Positions 21,935 through 34,500 of a stretch of DNA of 64,000 nucleotides are shown here, piece after piece. The DNA comes from Copromyces sp. CBS 386.78 (taxonomy: Eukaryota > Ascomycota > Sordariomycetes > Sordariales > Sordariaceae). Location of the stretch: contig MU839162.1 in NCBI GenBank assembly GCA_030685235.1, forward strand, positions 124,001 through 188,000, read 5' to 3'. The notes beneath the pieces are model-generated. The model did not search any database. It worked only from the letters and a program-made list of their open reading frames with translations, and was not told the origin of the DNA. A program made the position numbers and the translations under genes. Positions within the stretch are counted from its first letter, which is position 1; each line of letters starts with the position of its first letter.

Positions 21935-23035
21935 AAGCACGCCAAGCCGATGGGAGAAAGAGGAGGAAAAGCGATTGTTGAACGGCAATGCTCGGAGGGA
22001 TGATGCCAATGAGGGATGAGAGAGTTTGCACTTGAGGTGGAGGGTTAGGGTTGAACTGACATCGACCGAGGAAAGGTACCGCCATTTTTCCGCCAACGAC
22101 AGGCCCCGAAATACTAAAAGCTTGTATTAATTTGAAGCTATTGGGTCCATAACTGTACATGGTAGCTTTAATTCTCGTCTCCTTTTGATATGCGTCGTGT
22201 TATTACCGAGTGTCCACCGGGCCTGGTCCCCCCGTATGCGCATAATGCCACGGCGACAGGGATGTTGCAGGTGCATGGCATGCAATGGACGCCAATGCAG
22301 GAACCGTACTTGACAAGTCGCAAGCGATTAGCAAATTGGAACTTCCAACTTCCTGATAACCAACACCTCGATGATATCGGTCAAGAGATATTTACACGTG
22401 TCCAACTCGACCATCTCATCTCATTCACCGGACCAGAGCACCAGAATCGGGAAGCTCGTTCATGATCATTTAGTTGCCGGGGTATGTAGGAGGGGTTGCA
22501 AAACTTTGCTCGCTTCGGTATACATCAATGCTGGTTTGTTTGTTAGCGCGATTCTTGCGACAAGGGTCTTCAAAAATATACAGAAAAACAACGGAACAAG
22601 CACCTTCGAAACGGAAAATTGGATAATATGTATAAAGCGCCCGAAACGCATCTGGCTGATACCAAGTTCTTCCATAAAAATTGGTGGAATAGTGGTTGAA
22701 TTGCGCAGAGTGCGTCCTAAAGCCCCGCGCTAACGAACAAACCAGGTGTGATGTGTCCTTCGGAAGAGAAGCATGTCAGCATGCGATGCTACAAAGATTG
22801 ACTGTCTATCTTAGCCTGCCAAGGGGGTGATCGTCGGGGTAGTTTTGGAGGATTGAGGGGATTTCAGGGGTGATGATACGATAAAATGGCTCCTTGATCC
22901 TGATTCTGGGGGACAGAATCTGTTCTTCGGATTTTGTTGTTCCTGAAAAGAGGGACGGAAAGTGGAAAGTCAGAAAGACGACCTCAGTCCAGCGGAGGAC
23001 CTCATAATCACCCGTCTGGATACGCGACCATCAAC
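21935..23035. other. Intergenic region
   Basis: About 1.1 kb. It holds the telomere-like 12-mer at 22041-22052 and no supported gene. The open frames at 22190-22733 have no recognisable motif. The last 100 bases should be the promoter and leader of the monooxygenase. Confidence 0.4.
22041..22052 (+). repeat. Telomere-repeat-like box (AGGGTTAGGGTT)
   Basis: Second copy of the 12-mer also found at 9774 and (on the minus strand) at 41201. It lies about 107 bp after the glycosyltransferase remnant and far from any start codon, so a promoter role is less likely here. Confidence 0.45.
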
Positions 23036-25124
23036 ATGGAAACTATCGACCTAGTGATCATCGGTTCAGGTAAGTCCCATTTTGACCTCCCCATACAACC
23101 CGCCAACGATATCTACCTACTAACAACTCTCTCCCCTCCAAAAAAAAACAGGCCTCTTCGGCCTCACCATGGCCAAAACCCACCACCAATTCCACCCCAC
23201 CTCAACCCTCGCCATCTTCGACAAGGCCTCGACCATCGGCGGCGTCTGGGCCCAAGAACGGCTCTACGACGGCCTGCGCACCAACAACCTCAAGGGCACC
23301 TACGAATACCTCGATTACCCCATGGACCCCCAAACGTTCGGCGTCAAGCCGGGGGAGTACATGACGGGTCCCGTGATGCACAAGTACCTGACCAGCTACG
23401 CTGAAGCGTTTGGGATCAAGGATAAGGTCCGTCTGAGGCATACTGTGTTGGAGGCTGAGCATCAGGACGGGGCAGAGGGTGGGTGGGTGTTGACTGTGGA
23501 ATGCCCTGGCGGAGGAGAAAAGAAGGTGTTTGCGAAGAAGATGGTGTTGGCTACTGGACTCACGTCTGAGGCTTTCTTGCCGGATTTCAAGGGGCAGGAG
23601 GAGTTTGGGGCGCCGTTGTTTCATGGCAAGGAGTTGAAAAAGTATGAGGGGACGTTGGTGAGTGCAAAGGTTGTTACGGTGCTCGGGGGGACGAAGAGCG
23701 CTTGGGATGCGGTTTATGCGTATGCGTCGAAGGGGGTGAAGGTTGATTGGGTTATTCGAGGTATGTCGAGCAATTGGGGTCTGGGAAGAGAGGACAGTTA
23801 GCTAACTGACGCGGTGGAAACGCAGAGAGCGGACATGGACCGGCGTGGATGACGCCGAGTTTCGTGACGCCTTTCAAGTTATGGTTGGAGGCGCTCGTTC
23901 GTAAGTAGCCCCAGCATCACCAGACCAAACAGCGGCCGGTGACAACTTTGGCAATGAAATCTGTCAAACGCTGACCACCATTTTGATGAGACAGACACTC
24001 GCATCCTGACATGGTTTTCACCATGCATCTGGGGAGCCGCCGATGGTTATTCGCTAATCCGGAGATTCTGGCACGGAACAGCCATCGGGCGGGCGATCAC
24101 CAACGCTTTCTGGTGGGCTTTGGGCAACGATGTGAAGACGATCAACAAGTACAGTTCACACCCGGAGATTAAGAAGCTCGAGCCATGGGCGCCAGCCATG
24201 TTCGTTGCCTCCAGCTTTTCCATCCTCAACTTTCCAACCGACTTTTTCGATCTCATCCGCAACGGCACCGTCAGCATCCACATTGCCGACATCACGAAGT
24301 TGTCGCCTAAAATGGTGCACCTGTCTAACGGATCCAAGCTGGCGACCGAGGCGCTGTGCTGTGTCACGGGTTGGACACACGTGCCGCCTATGAAGTTTCT
24401 CCCAGGGGATATCGAGAAGGAGCTGGGGCTGCCCCATTTCCCGGAAGGCGGTGACGCTGAGCCTCTGTTTACGGACGAGATGGTGGCCCGAGCAGATGAG
24501 GAGATCCTTTCCAAGTTTCCGCGACTTCGTAACCAACCCGTCATCAACAAGAAGTACAAGCCCATGACGGACACAGAAGGCCTGTCAACGAGCAACGAGA
24601 CCAACCCCCAGCAGGCCTGCCTAGCCCCCTGGACATTGTATCGGTTCATGGTACCGCCGTCACCGCGGTTTCTAGTAACGAGGGATACCGCGTTCATCGG
24701 TTATTTCTTAAGCTTCTCTTCTGGGTTATCCACGTATCCCCAGGCGCTCTGGATTTCCACGTTTCTTGACGATAAGCTGCCTCCAAGCGTGATGCCGTCC
24801 AGGAAAGCCATGCTTGGCGGGAAGACGAAGCTCAAGGAAGGAAAAATGGGTGCAAAGGGAAAGACGATGGAGGAGGTGAGGTACGAGGCAGTTCTCCAAG
24901 CGCGATTTGGGAAGTGGCGATATCCGGCGGGCCATGGACACCAGTTCCCCGACTTTGTGTTTGATGCGTTGCCGTATATCGACTTGATGCTTGGTGATAT
25001 GGGGTTGAAGGTTCACCGGAAGAGAAGCTGGTTGGCGGAAATGACGGAGCCGTATGGACTCGATGACTACAAGGACATTGTGAGCGAATATGCGGAGAAG
25101 TATGACGCGAGGATGGATGATTGA
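23036..25124 (+). CDS. FAD-dependent monooxygenase (FMO/BVMO-like)
   Basis: Exons are 23036-23069, 23152-23760, 23826-23900 and 23995-25124 (615 aa); all junctions keep the frame. The first intron splits the FAD-binding loop, giving VIIGSGLFGLTMAK (GxGxxG) at the N-terminus. Next comes FDKASTIGGVWAQERLYDGL, where GGVW is typical of flavin monooxygenases. A second nucleotide loop (VTVLGGTKSAWDAVYAY) probably binds NADPH, and IRESGHGPAW follows. The long C-terminal half with a conserved tryptophan-rich start fits fungal FMO-like oxidases that hydroxylate or oxidise small molecules. The substrate is unknown, and it lies 1.1 kb from a broken glycosyltransferase rather than in an obvious cluster. 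Confidence 0.9.
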
Positions 25125-25783
25125 GGACGGGGCCAGCCACTCGGTGTTTGTGGCTTTGACCTCTCCAAAAATATCAAGATAGCGCTTGGAGTTCCATCTT
25201 GATCCGTGGACTGTTGTGATGAATGGTTTCATGGGTTACCAACGGAGAGAATCTTACCTACCGAAGCGGTATACTCATCCATCCTCAACTTCCCACCGAC
25301 ATTTCTTATGTTGGACACCCCAATTATGCCATGAAAAGGCGGTCGTGATACTATATTGGCTGGAACCTCAACGTCCGTTTGTCGCGCTCCATATTGCGGT
25401 TGAACTATCAATGTTTTAGGGGTCAGGGTGAGCAATGTCGATGAGGATGGCATCAATCTTGCGTCCACCAGTGGCGGTATAAGAGATCCTAGACCTTCAC
25501 CTCTCTCGAGGCATTTCCTAGATGTATCCATCAGCATCATCGAACATTGGTACCGTACCATTAAGCAAACTCAACACTAGAAATCAACCACAGAGCCCGT
25601 TATCGCCAGTCCTACCTCTCCCATCATCACAAGGCAGGAGTCAGTAGTAACAACCTTCCATGGCACCCCCTCTTCCCTTAGCTCCCCATGGCGTCAACAT
25701 GTATAGGATGACTAACCGATGCCTAAGTCCGGTCCACATTTTAAGCTTAGACCCAAAAAAGTCCGCCCGTCAGACAAAACAAG
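25125..25783. other. Intergenic region
   Basis: No gene is supported. It should contain the 3' UTR of the monooxygenase and the promoter of the small Gly/Ser-rich gene. Confidence 0.4.
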
Positions 25784-26026
25784 ATGTCTTCCTATACCGG
25801 TTACAGCTCCTACACCTCCGGCTCCGGTTCCGGTTCTGGGTCCGGCTCAAGCGGGAGTAGCTCCTCCGCTTGGAAGTCCAACGCCTCGGAGATCCGTGAC
25901 GTCAGCAAGTCATTCAGCTCCACGGCCTCGAGCTCAACCGACAGCAAGGTCAAGAGCTACGCCTCATCAGAGGCATCCCGGTGGGCTACCATGGCCAAGA
26001 ACGCCGATTCCATGGCAAAGAAGTAA
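25784..26026 (+). CDS. Small Ser/Gly-rich hypothetical protein
   Basis: Intronless, 80 aa, with a good start context (acaagATGTC). The first 30 residues are almost only Ser, Gly, Tyr and Thr, with GSGSGSGS repeats. The rest is a Ser/Ala/Lys-rich, probably helical segment ending in AKNADSMAKK. There is no signal peptide or membrane segment. Composition resembles small hydrophilic stress-type proteins of fungi, but no family is recognised. A short low-complexity frame could also be chance; the low-complexity bias and clean ATG to stop favour a real gene. Confidence 0.5.
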   Translation: MSSYTGYSSYTSGSGSGSGSGSSGSSSSAWKSNASEIRDVSKSFSSTASSSTDSKVKSYASSEASRWATMAKNADSMAKK

Positions 26027-28510
26027 CAAGTTCAAGGAGGATTGGCCATTGCATTATGCACATGGGGAGATGGAGGGAAAGTGATGAGAAGTGAACAAAA
26101 GGGAAACGGAGGAATTAAGATTCGGGTTGGGAAAAACCATGCCGCTTAACGGATAGTCTGAGGGCCGCGGGCAAAGTCCATTGTGAGCGCTGATGACAAG
26201 AATCCGGGAGGTTCCAGGGTTTCGAGGGCCAATGGAAATGGCGCCTTTTCGGGTTTCATGACAGGAATTAGGAAACAGTTCGGTGACGAATATCAGACCA
26301 AGAAGACCTAATGTTCCCACTGCGTTAGCCCATGGTCGAATTTCCAGTGATGGAGTGACGGAGAGTTGAAGCTGTGTTGGGACCACCCTTTGGAGTTTGG
26401 AAACTATCTAAGCTGGGTTCTAACGTCACCTCACTTGGACCGAAATGTTGAAAAACGATGCCGTCCCGACGACTCGAGTCCTTGGCGGAGAGCATACTTG
26501 TATCATGTCGTGTGAAAGAGGAAAGTGACTGGTCAGGGCCAAGAGGGTGCCGTCTATTGTCTCCTCCCGCTCCGGATCCCGGGCCATTTGCGGGGTTCCG
26601 AGCCGTACGGCGGGGGTGGGTCGGGTCAGGCCTCTTGCAGCACTCTCCCCACTGGAAAATGGGAATTTTAGGTGGTATCCTCAGGGTATCCATGCAGCGG
26701 TAGGCCTCCATACTACCGTACCGCCCGTCCACTGATGATCTCCCGTCGAGGGTTGCGCCTTCCCCATTACCTAAGGCACTGCCGCGTTTGCAGGCGCGGG
26801 GGCGCTGTGGCCTCTGGCAGGCAGGGGCCCTCTGAGGAATTCTTGTATCTGCGTATTTTCTAGTTCTACCATGCACGAATCACATCTCTCGTTCCCTTTC
26901 CAGTTCAACATCACATTCCACCCATTCAATTCCTCCCGGTGCATTGCTGCCCAGAGGCTGCCGCAAAATGAGCCCAGCAGGAAGCCCAGGCCCTTTTGTT
27001 TTTCGCAAGGCTGATCAGATGCCGTCAAGTGCAATTCGGAACTCAAACCACCTGCGACGGAGACACACTGAACCTGCAACGATCAACCTTGGAAGGCAGC
27101 CCAACATGCCGCGATTCCAGTCCTTTCATCCCATCTTCTCCCTCCCCGCCTCCATGGCCCCCCCACTACTCGAGTTTTCTTCTGGTGCTGCCTTCGGTCT
27201 AGGCTACCATTTGTCCCGATGTCTTGGACACCTAGGTACTAGCACTAGATGTCTGCTCGGATGAGCTTGGGACCGACAAACCCTGGATCTTGTCGAGCCA
27301 TCAAATGTTGAGAAGTCGGGGTAGGTACCGGTACTACTGCCTGATGTCGCATACATGCCTGCCGTCTGCATTTCTCCCGTATCTCACATATGCTAACCTT
27401 TTCCAGTTGCTTTTGCATTCGAAATCCTCGTCATTACGGACCGTCGCAGGGCACCCACAAGTGTCCACCTCTCGCGGCGCCGAACCTGCGTTTGTCGAAA
27501 CATCCAAGCTTCGGTACCCCTCGGTGACTGCCCCTGGGTGGCCCAAGGTACAAAGGTACAACTTCCACCTTCTTCGAGGATTCGAGTCAAGCCCTTCACG
27601 TCACCCTAGCTTGGCGAGTTGTCGCAAAAAAAGATACCAGACAATTCGAGTTCAACACACATTTGGTTTGCTCTTTTGCGCATCGGCCCGTCTTAGAAAC
27701 ACCTTTTCTCTGGAACAAGCGTGGCATTCTCTGCGATCACAGCATCCCATCACTGCGAGGAACATCATCGTCTTGTCGCGACCTTTCCCAACCAACTGGA
27801 CCCGGACAGCATTCGTCCAGTAAATTTTGGTTCTGTCTTTACCACTCGTCGTAATTCAACGACCACTGGGTTGGGTACGTTGCTCGACGCCTCAGCACTG
27901 ACCACCGAAGCGCGCGTCCAGAAAATACATAGGCCAAACAACATCTGCCTAGTGCGTATCCTTCACCCGTCACAGGAAGTCAACTGTACTTCTGTTTTCT
28001 GTCACTCTCAAGAGACCAGGGCAGTCCACACTCAAACCAATCGTCTCGGCTTCCCACTGCCCCCAGGAGCGGGCGAGTGGCCTACTTGAACTGCCCTCTT
28101 CCACCTTCTTCCCATATTCTTGTCGACAAAAACACTCATTCTCACCTCTGTATCACTTCAAACACATCCATACCACGATCGCATTTTCTTCATCACCTGT
28201 ATCACACGGCTTTCCTACCCCATCACACTCATTCTTTGGTTTTCAGGTCTTCAGACTACTCAGAGCTGATTCGGGCCAAGCTCAAGAGGACACTTGATTC
28301 TCGAGTCATGGTTAGGTGATACCATACAAGTACATCCTCGGTAAGTCCTTGCGCCATATCCTAGTTTCCCCCCCCCATCGTTCCCTGAGTTCGCCAGCTT
28401 TATTTGGTTGCACGATTGTTCCCCAACATCTTTAACTCGTTTTTGAACGTTGTCATGTAAAGTGAAAGCTAACACGAACAAACTAGCCTTATCAACCCGC
28501 ACATGTGGCC
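26027..28510. other. Long intergenic region
   Basis: About 2.5 kb without a supported gene. Long open frames (26325-26876 minus, 27290-27823 plus) lack recognisable motifs and look random in composition. The region right of 28080 is pyrimidine-rich and probably the promoter and leader of the giant gene, with a possible 5'-UTR intron between about 28340 and 28500. Confidence 0.4.
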
Positions 28511-31500
28511 ATGGCCTCGAACCAGGAACTCTATCATCACCTGGTCCTCGCGGCCAAGGTACCCACATCTCAACCCGATCCCTTAGAACCCCTCAACCGG
28601 AGCCTTATCGACTGTGCTATCAAGGCTTGTAACTTTCTACGACAGCAGTCTTCCACCGGACCATGGGACTCTCTGCTTCCTTCCCTTGAGAAGTGTAGGA
28701 GTCTCAACCATGACGGCATGCTCAGTAAATCATCACTAGAGCAGGCGTTCCGGGAAATTGGAGATAAGACGCTCATCTTGCATGTGGCGAGCCAAAATGC
28801 CGGCCTCCTTATCCGCCCCAGCTCAAAGTGAGTGTCCCCCGACCACGACAGGAGCATCATTATTCCAGCTTTGGTTATTCTGTATCTCGTAACTAACAGG
28901 CCCCTTTAGCGGTTCAGTGATATTCGAGGCTTTTGAGGCCTCTCCATCCTTAGAGGCTGTACTGGGAGCCAAGAATGCTCTTCTGTGTGATTTCCCCGGT
29001 CGCGCGGCTGAGATCCCTGCCAGCGAATTTCAGAACGACTCGTTTAGAACAAGTCTCGCCTTGTTCCTGGAGAAAGCCAGCATTGAGACTCTAAACGGCC
29101 TCAATGCGCGAGCTGTGAAGAAGCAGACAGCAGTCATCGAGACGCGCGACACCGCCGACTGTGCGCTGGTTTCTCAGATGCTCATGGCCCTTCTGATTGC
29201 TATTGGTGGGCCCGTGAGCACTCTTAGGTTTCGGAAGAGAGTGCGTGACGATGTCAACTTCGACAACGCAAAGAAGCCATGGAGAAGAGCCCCTATGTGG
29301 CTGATATTACGAGTCGCTGTTCGACGAATGCTGTGTCTTGAGCTTGGAAACGAAGCAGGCCGGGCGACTTACAAGATGTTCATATGCGTCGTCCTCGCAC
29401 AGTTCCTTGAACAGACGTCAAAAGAGCTCGCTGCTGAGATGGTGGTGAGTAGAAGACATTCGCTGTTTCGCCCACTTCCAAGACTTACTAATTCCATTGT
29501 TTCCACTTTCTCAGATGACCCTCAGAGCCAAGCTGTGCCGCCGCCTCGCCAAGTTGGAGTCGGACAAGCTGCACGCATCTGAGTCTGCTCGCCCAGTATA
29601 CGATCAGCTCTTCGCCTGTTTGAGCCCCTGGTTCAAGACTATCATTCAAGTCGCCACTCAAGAAGTCACAAGGACTTGGGAGCTTCACAAAGCTTCTGTC
29701 CAGCGAAAGATCTCCATCCTCCCTTCCAAGCCAGAAATCGCCAACTTCAAACTCAAGCTTGAAAACAGTGGGAACTATTTGCGTTCACTACTCTACTTGA
29801 ACCCGTATCCCCTCAGAGAGATACCATGTCTCGACTTGCGCGCGATGAAATCTGGTATGCTTGGAAAAGCTACGAAGTTCGCGGAGAGGTATCTCAAACT
29901 AGCTGAACTTGAGGACAAAACCCAGCAAGTCGTTGAACGAGAGATACAAAATCCCCCCAGTTCCACGGATGGTTATCGTCTAGGATGTCTGCGCATCTCT
30001 GAAACGATCATCAAACTGATCGCGGAAGTTGGCGACGCTTATGATAACGATCCAGCGCAGATGAGCCACCACATTCTCAATGTACTGGATTCGTGGGTGT
30101 CGATGGACTACTACGCAACCTCGTTCTGTCCTCTGCTGTCGAACTATCATCCGTTCTTTACTCCAGAGTCACTTGACCTGCTCCATCTTCCTTCGCTATC
30201 CGATATGGCGCGTCTCCACGAGATACAGGAATACCTGAAGCAACGGGCAGCCACCGCCGCTGAATCCAAAACAATTTTCGCCCCTCCGAGCTCATCATCG
30301 TTTGGAGTTCGATACATTCGGGAATACAATGATCAAGACAGACTCACCGCAGTACGGGACGACATCGACGAAGAATGCCACCGTACCAGACAACACAAAA
30401 TGCAGGCATGGGTATCTGCACTGCATAAATACGAGGATCTCAACGAGAAGATGCATGGAGCTGGCCCTTGCCTCTGCATCCAGATCTCCGAAACGGAGAG
30501 AGATGTGAGCAAATGCTTGCCTTGCTGGTGCAAAAGGCAGATGCGACGAATGGTCGTCGAGGTTCATGAGGATTACCTTCCTGAAGACAAAGACGAAGCA
30601 GCGACAGTTGTTTTTGAGCTTTGCGCGCCGGACTTTTTCACTGCATATCGGAACGCAACTTGGAAGATCCATCAGACATTAGCCCTTCAGGGGGTTGCTT
30701 CACAGACGAAACCTGCAGACACCCTTTTGAGCTATTGCCAGCTTAAGGACTTCGCCTCTGAGAGCGCCCAGTCGAGCACCGTTACCCTGGCGTCTGTATC
30801 CAAGTCATGGCTCTCAACTCATTACAAGAAACTTGAAGTGAGAAACTCACCTCAGCTCGAAGATATTGTTCTACCTCTTGCCCTGCGCTTCGAGTACTAT
30901 GACAAGGAGTTGAACTGTTGGGTAAAAGACCATGATCATCCGTTTCAGCTTGCCCGACTTTGCGGAGTGTCTCTTCCGGATGGTTTCGGGGCTATTCAAG
31001 GGGCAAGAGATGGAGGGCGGACGACACATCTTGTGCGAGAGCCGTCGTCGTACGAGATTGTTGCCAATCAAACCAAATGCCCTACTACCATGTCTCCAGC
31101 CGAGTTCACAGCACATCAAAATCTACTGTCTGGAACATCTAGGCGTTGGTTAACAATGCTGTTGGAGCTGAATACTCCGAACCTCAACTTCAGCTCTGAA
31201 GAGACTAGCCGCCTGTTTTCCGAGCTCATTACTCAAGCCGGGACAATGGGGAAAAGCAATCGGCTCTTTCGAGACGCTCATATCATGTTCAAGGATGACG
31301 CTTTCTGTACTCGACTGGTCGAACAAGTCGAACGCAGGCTGACAACAATCAGCTGGCGTGATGTCTTCTGTATGGATGTGATTATTTCAATCACTCTTCG
31401 ACTCTATGAGTTGGGCTCCAGTTCCACAAAATGTTCAGCTGATAAGCTCTTGATGAACGCTCGTCATGTAACACTTCAGTGGCTCAAAGATTTGAGAGTG

Positions 31501-34500
31501 GAAGTTCGTGACGCCGCCCAAGAGGATATAGCAGCTAGAGCAAGTGAATATGGAAGATGGGCGGCCATTCTCTGCCGCCGGACATTTTCTGCTCATTCGC
31601 CAAAGTCGTCCATGTCATTGCAGGATCTTGTAACATTTCTCGAGGCCGCTATTGGCCTCCAAGAAAACATGTTGGTGGATGTTGATAAACTTTCACACAA
31701 CTTCAAGCTAGTACTCGTCAGGGATTTGAAAGCTGCATACAGATTGCAGTCCACTGTTTCTCAGGCAATCAAGACCCATCCCCAAGTCATCGAGACGATC
31801 TTGGATCCGATTTGGCCCAACCCAACGAGTGCCCCTCGGGCATTCTCTGACTTGAAGTTTATGTCATCTCCCAACTCACGCTGGATAGAACAGCAGATCA
31901 ACACTCACTACGGAACTTGGGACCAGAAGTACACTGTACAGTTCAACTTCATCGAAGGTTATCTCCTTATTGACGGAAAGCCTCCGGGGACTCTCCCCGC
32001 CGAGATTCGGGATGCCGAAATCGTGAAGGAACTCTTCGGCAATCAGCATCTCATCACACTTCCTTCGGCAATGCCAGGAATGAGCCACTCGCTGCGTGGT
32101 GAGAACCATCACAAACATCAAGTTCATTTTGGCACCCGGGATGGGCAAGTCATCATCCGTGCCAGAACCACAGAAGGCACTGTCCTGGAACTCATCCCTC
32201 GACGCAAGTTTCGACAAGTCAAAGGGCATGACATTCCAGCTAGTCTTATCGATGACTGCTTCCATTGGATGACCATTTCGGATAAAGCAAACCCGCGGCT
32301 GGAGATAAGGCATGGCAAACCTTGGAGGCAGCATGCTCACAACTGGGTGATTGACCTTAACACGAGGATTGCGAGACGCAGAGACCAAAGACTGATCGAC
32401 CCACAGTCAAAGCTGTTTCAAATGATTGAGCAGAATTTCAAGTACTTTGAGCAACCTGAAAACTTGCTTGTTTACCAGCCGGGAAACAAGAACATCATGG
32501 TTAAACTTGAAAGACTGGGCCTGACCTTTCGTGTCAATCACCGAGGACTTCTAGAAAGTAGGGAATTGCGCTCCGAGATGGACCCAAATCAAGACGCTGG
32601 CACCCTTTATGGATTTATGAGCAAGATATGTCTTCGCGACCTCCAAGATCCATCCCAGAGAAGCATCATCACTGCTATGGGGGTAACATCATGGACTCGC
32701 CAAGGATCTCGGACAGTGGTACAAGCCGCCCCGGTCGGTCACTACGGACTGTTCTCAATTGACAACGTGCTAGGACGCCTTTGGTGTCTGCCCGAGCCGA
32801 GAAATCTTTATGCGAAGGCATTGTTCCATGCTCTCACTTCTTCTCCGTTCCCTGATCCACTTACTGGACGTACTGGAAGAGAAGAGGCGCAGCACGTACT
32901 GCAATCCGGTCTTTGTCAGCCGTGGCAGCCCCTAGACAACGACGGCCGAGGCATGCTGCAGTTCATTCATCAGTACCTATGCCCTCGTCGGGAATACTAC
33001 CCGCCAAATCAGAGGAAACTACAGACAGCTATCTGGGAGACACACTTGTCGTACGCTCAGCATGACGGATATGATGCAATTGTCCAGTCTATTATCGCCA
33101 AATCAAATCGTCTGTCCTCCTTCCACAACAACACATCAACACCACCGTCGTGTTCCAGTGTTTATATCTCCCATCTCCGCGAGCGTGGTTTGCTTCGGCA
33201 ATCTTTGTACGAGACAAGCTCCTATTCACTTTCCACTTTGACCGGTCAAGGAGACGAGCTCTATCGTTCCAGAGACTGGGATATGACATCACAAAGATGT
33301 AGCAACGTTTTCCGCATTGTACGCCAGGTTACAGAGAATATGTTCAAGTTCGATAGGACGAAGCGCTTGGTAGAGATATTGGAAGACTGGAAAGTTATTG
33401 GAGGTTTCAAGGCGACTCCTGAACATGACTTCTTCTCCCTGATTGACGCCATTGAGAGAATGCCGAGCAATCAGTTTGGAAGCATGGTTTCATTTGGTTG
33501 CAACATCCCGCCAGGTGACAAATACGCGTTGCCGTTCAGATTGGCGCCACTGGTCTTCAGAGATAATGCCGACATAGACTTGGCGGTGTCTCTGGCAGCA
33601 TTCTCCCGGATCAAAGAGCTCAAGGCTCTCGAACTGCCAAAGGGCCATTTTTTCACAGATTTCCGGCGTCACGAATCACCCACCTTGGACATGATTCAAG
33701 GGATCATTCGACAACACTTCACGGAGCTTCCTGTACCAGTCAGCCTTCAGTCTGCCAAGTCGAGATCCAAGTTTCATAAGGAACAAGAATATCACAAACA
33801 GTTATGCGATTCAGAAGAAAAACGCATTGCTGAACTAATTCGCTGTCAATGGCCTACAGAAGCCTTGTCATTTGAAGGCATCAGATCTCCTGTCATTGAC
33901 TGTTATGAAGTTCTCCAGACTCTGAAGCCACGGTGGCAGCAGCTGTGGGACAATTACCAACTCTCTCTATGGGTAGACTCAGTTGATGATCTTCTCTCAA
34001 AACACTCCAGTCTCTACGAGCTTCCAACAATGTTCATTCCGACAAAGAATCGACCTTACCAGTTGCCCCGGCGAAAATCAGTCGTTCCTTCCATTGCCGA
34101 CGACCTACTCCCCAAATCAGGTCCAAAAAGCTTGCTCCTCTCAGCCAAAGTCAACGAGAGTCAATCCATGCATTTGAGTGCATTGGGACCGAAGGCAGAT
34201 CGCAGAGAAGATTCAGTTCGTCCTGAATATCAAGAGCTTGATTGCATTCTTGTCAGCCTCGCCAAAGAATCAGGCTCTATTCGTCAAGAATATGCAAATG
34301 ACTTACGGAGAAGCTTGAAGGCGCTACAAAGTGCTCCTCGCCGGGTCACACTGGATATTCGTCCTACCCTCGCTTTGATGGAAAGCCAAATTTTGTCATG
34401 TGAGCGGTCGATTGGAACACATATGGAAGCAATACAGCAATCATGGTCCGGGGACGACAGCGGATCCTCGTGGTTGACTGCAGGTGGGCTCTGGCCGATT

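Noticed and set aside
26325..26876. 183-codon minus-strand open frame in a gene-poor region
   Set aside because: Arg/Gly/Pro-rich random-like composition and no recognisable motif.
27290..27823. 177-codon plus-strand open frame
   Set aside because: No coding-like features, and an unlikely mix of residues for a folded protein.
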